Assembly (NCBI GenBank): GCA_025617745.1
Contig: CM046854.1
Location: forward strand, 57,128,258-57,192,257
Direction of reading: 5' to 3'
From: Heliocidaris erythrogramma
Taxonomy: Eukaryota > Echinodermata > Echinoidea > Camarodonta > Echinometridae
DNA: 64,000 bases
Shown here piece after piece: positions 63,708 through 64,000 of the stretch. The notes under the pieces are model-generated. The model was not told the origin of the DNA and did not search any database. It saw only the letters and a list, made by a program, of their open reading frames with translations. Positions within the stretch are counted from its first letter, which is position 1. Every line of letters begins with the position of its first letter. The translations under genes were made by a program, and so were the position numbers.

Positions 63708-63782
63708 GTACGTGCAAGTAGAGATTAATGTTACTTGGAAACTTATTTTTTGTTGGGCGTTCCTTCTATCGTATTCTTGTTA

Positions 63783-64000
63783 AAGAGAAGGTTGAGTTCT
63801 GGGAAAGGTGTAAAATAATTTCGAAAGCTTTCTTATTCCTCTTATGTTAGTTTGGAAGAACGTCATAGTAGAAATTTCCCTGAAAAGGATTGCTCGTCAA
63901 ATTCCCTCTTATCGAAATATGACGAGAAATAGCTGAAGTGTTCGAGCCAAACACTCATGCCACATGTGTGTACAGTCCCATATACCCATTTCTGTGTGCA
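63783..64000. mobile_element. MITE family I left part, cut by the window edge
   Basis: AAGAGAAGGTTGAGTTCTGG and later CCCATTTCTGTGTGCA match the left half of 16757-17107. Confidence 0.7.

Overview
This window is eukaryotic DNA, most likely from an echinoderm and probably a sea urchin. It has a many-exon gene with GT..AG introns, AT-rich introns full of short inverted-repeat elements (MITEs), tRNA-like SINEs and palindromic ACATGT runs. The organism call rests on my recollection of echinoderm repeats and is an inference.

One gene explains almost all the coding signal: a plus-strand orthologue of TTC3, a TPR- and RING-containing E3 ubiquitin ligase. I place 34 coding exons between 1359 and 63707. 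Every splice phase is compatible from one exon to the next, giving about 2,197 codons before the window ends. Order of parts: a conserved N-terminal region (exons 1-8), TPR repeats (exons 9-11), a charged single helix (exon 12), a helical/TPR-like region (exons 13-16), a Cys/His zinc-binding module (exons 17-18), a low-complexity linker (19-22), the conserved block ending in GGLKSFL (23-24), a very long acidic exon (24), coiled coils (25-31), Ala-Gln and poly-Gln tracts (32-33) and the start of the conserved C-terminal module (34). The RING finger should lie beyond the right edge. No second host gene was found.

Layout: 1-1358 upstream region and promoter; 1498-11243 first intron, with a 2.1-kb TA-flanked transposon inside a 59-bp minisatellite; 11244-24848 exons 2-14 among many MITEs; 24849-42513 a 17.7-kb intron mostly occupied by a 15.2-kb inverted-repeat element (27038-42257), which carries several tandem arrays, a dead LINE, SINE pieces and smaller transposons; 42514-63707 exons 15-34.

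The most unusual observations are: (1) the 15.2-kb element with matching CAGTACCGCCCTGA ends; (2) a satellite at its right end with three levels of order (95, 190 and 665 bp); (3) four separate places where an exon edge and its adjoining intron have been tandemly copied inside the gene's introns, leaving dead decoy splice sites; (4) a 734-bp element packed with CCGTA/CCGCAG words; (5) a MITE family in which all twelve copies carry a CCAAT-box motif.
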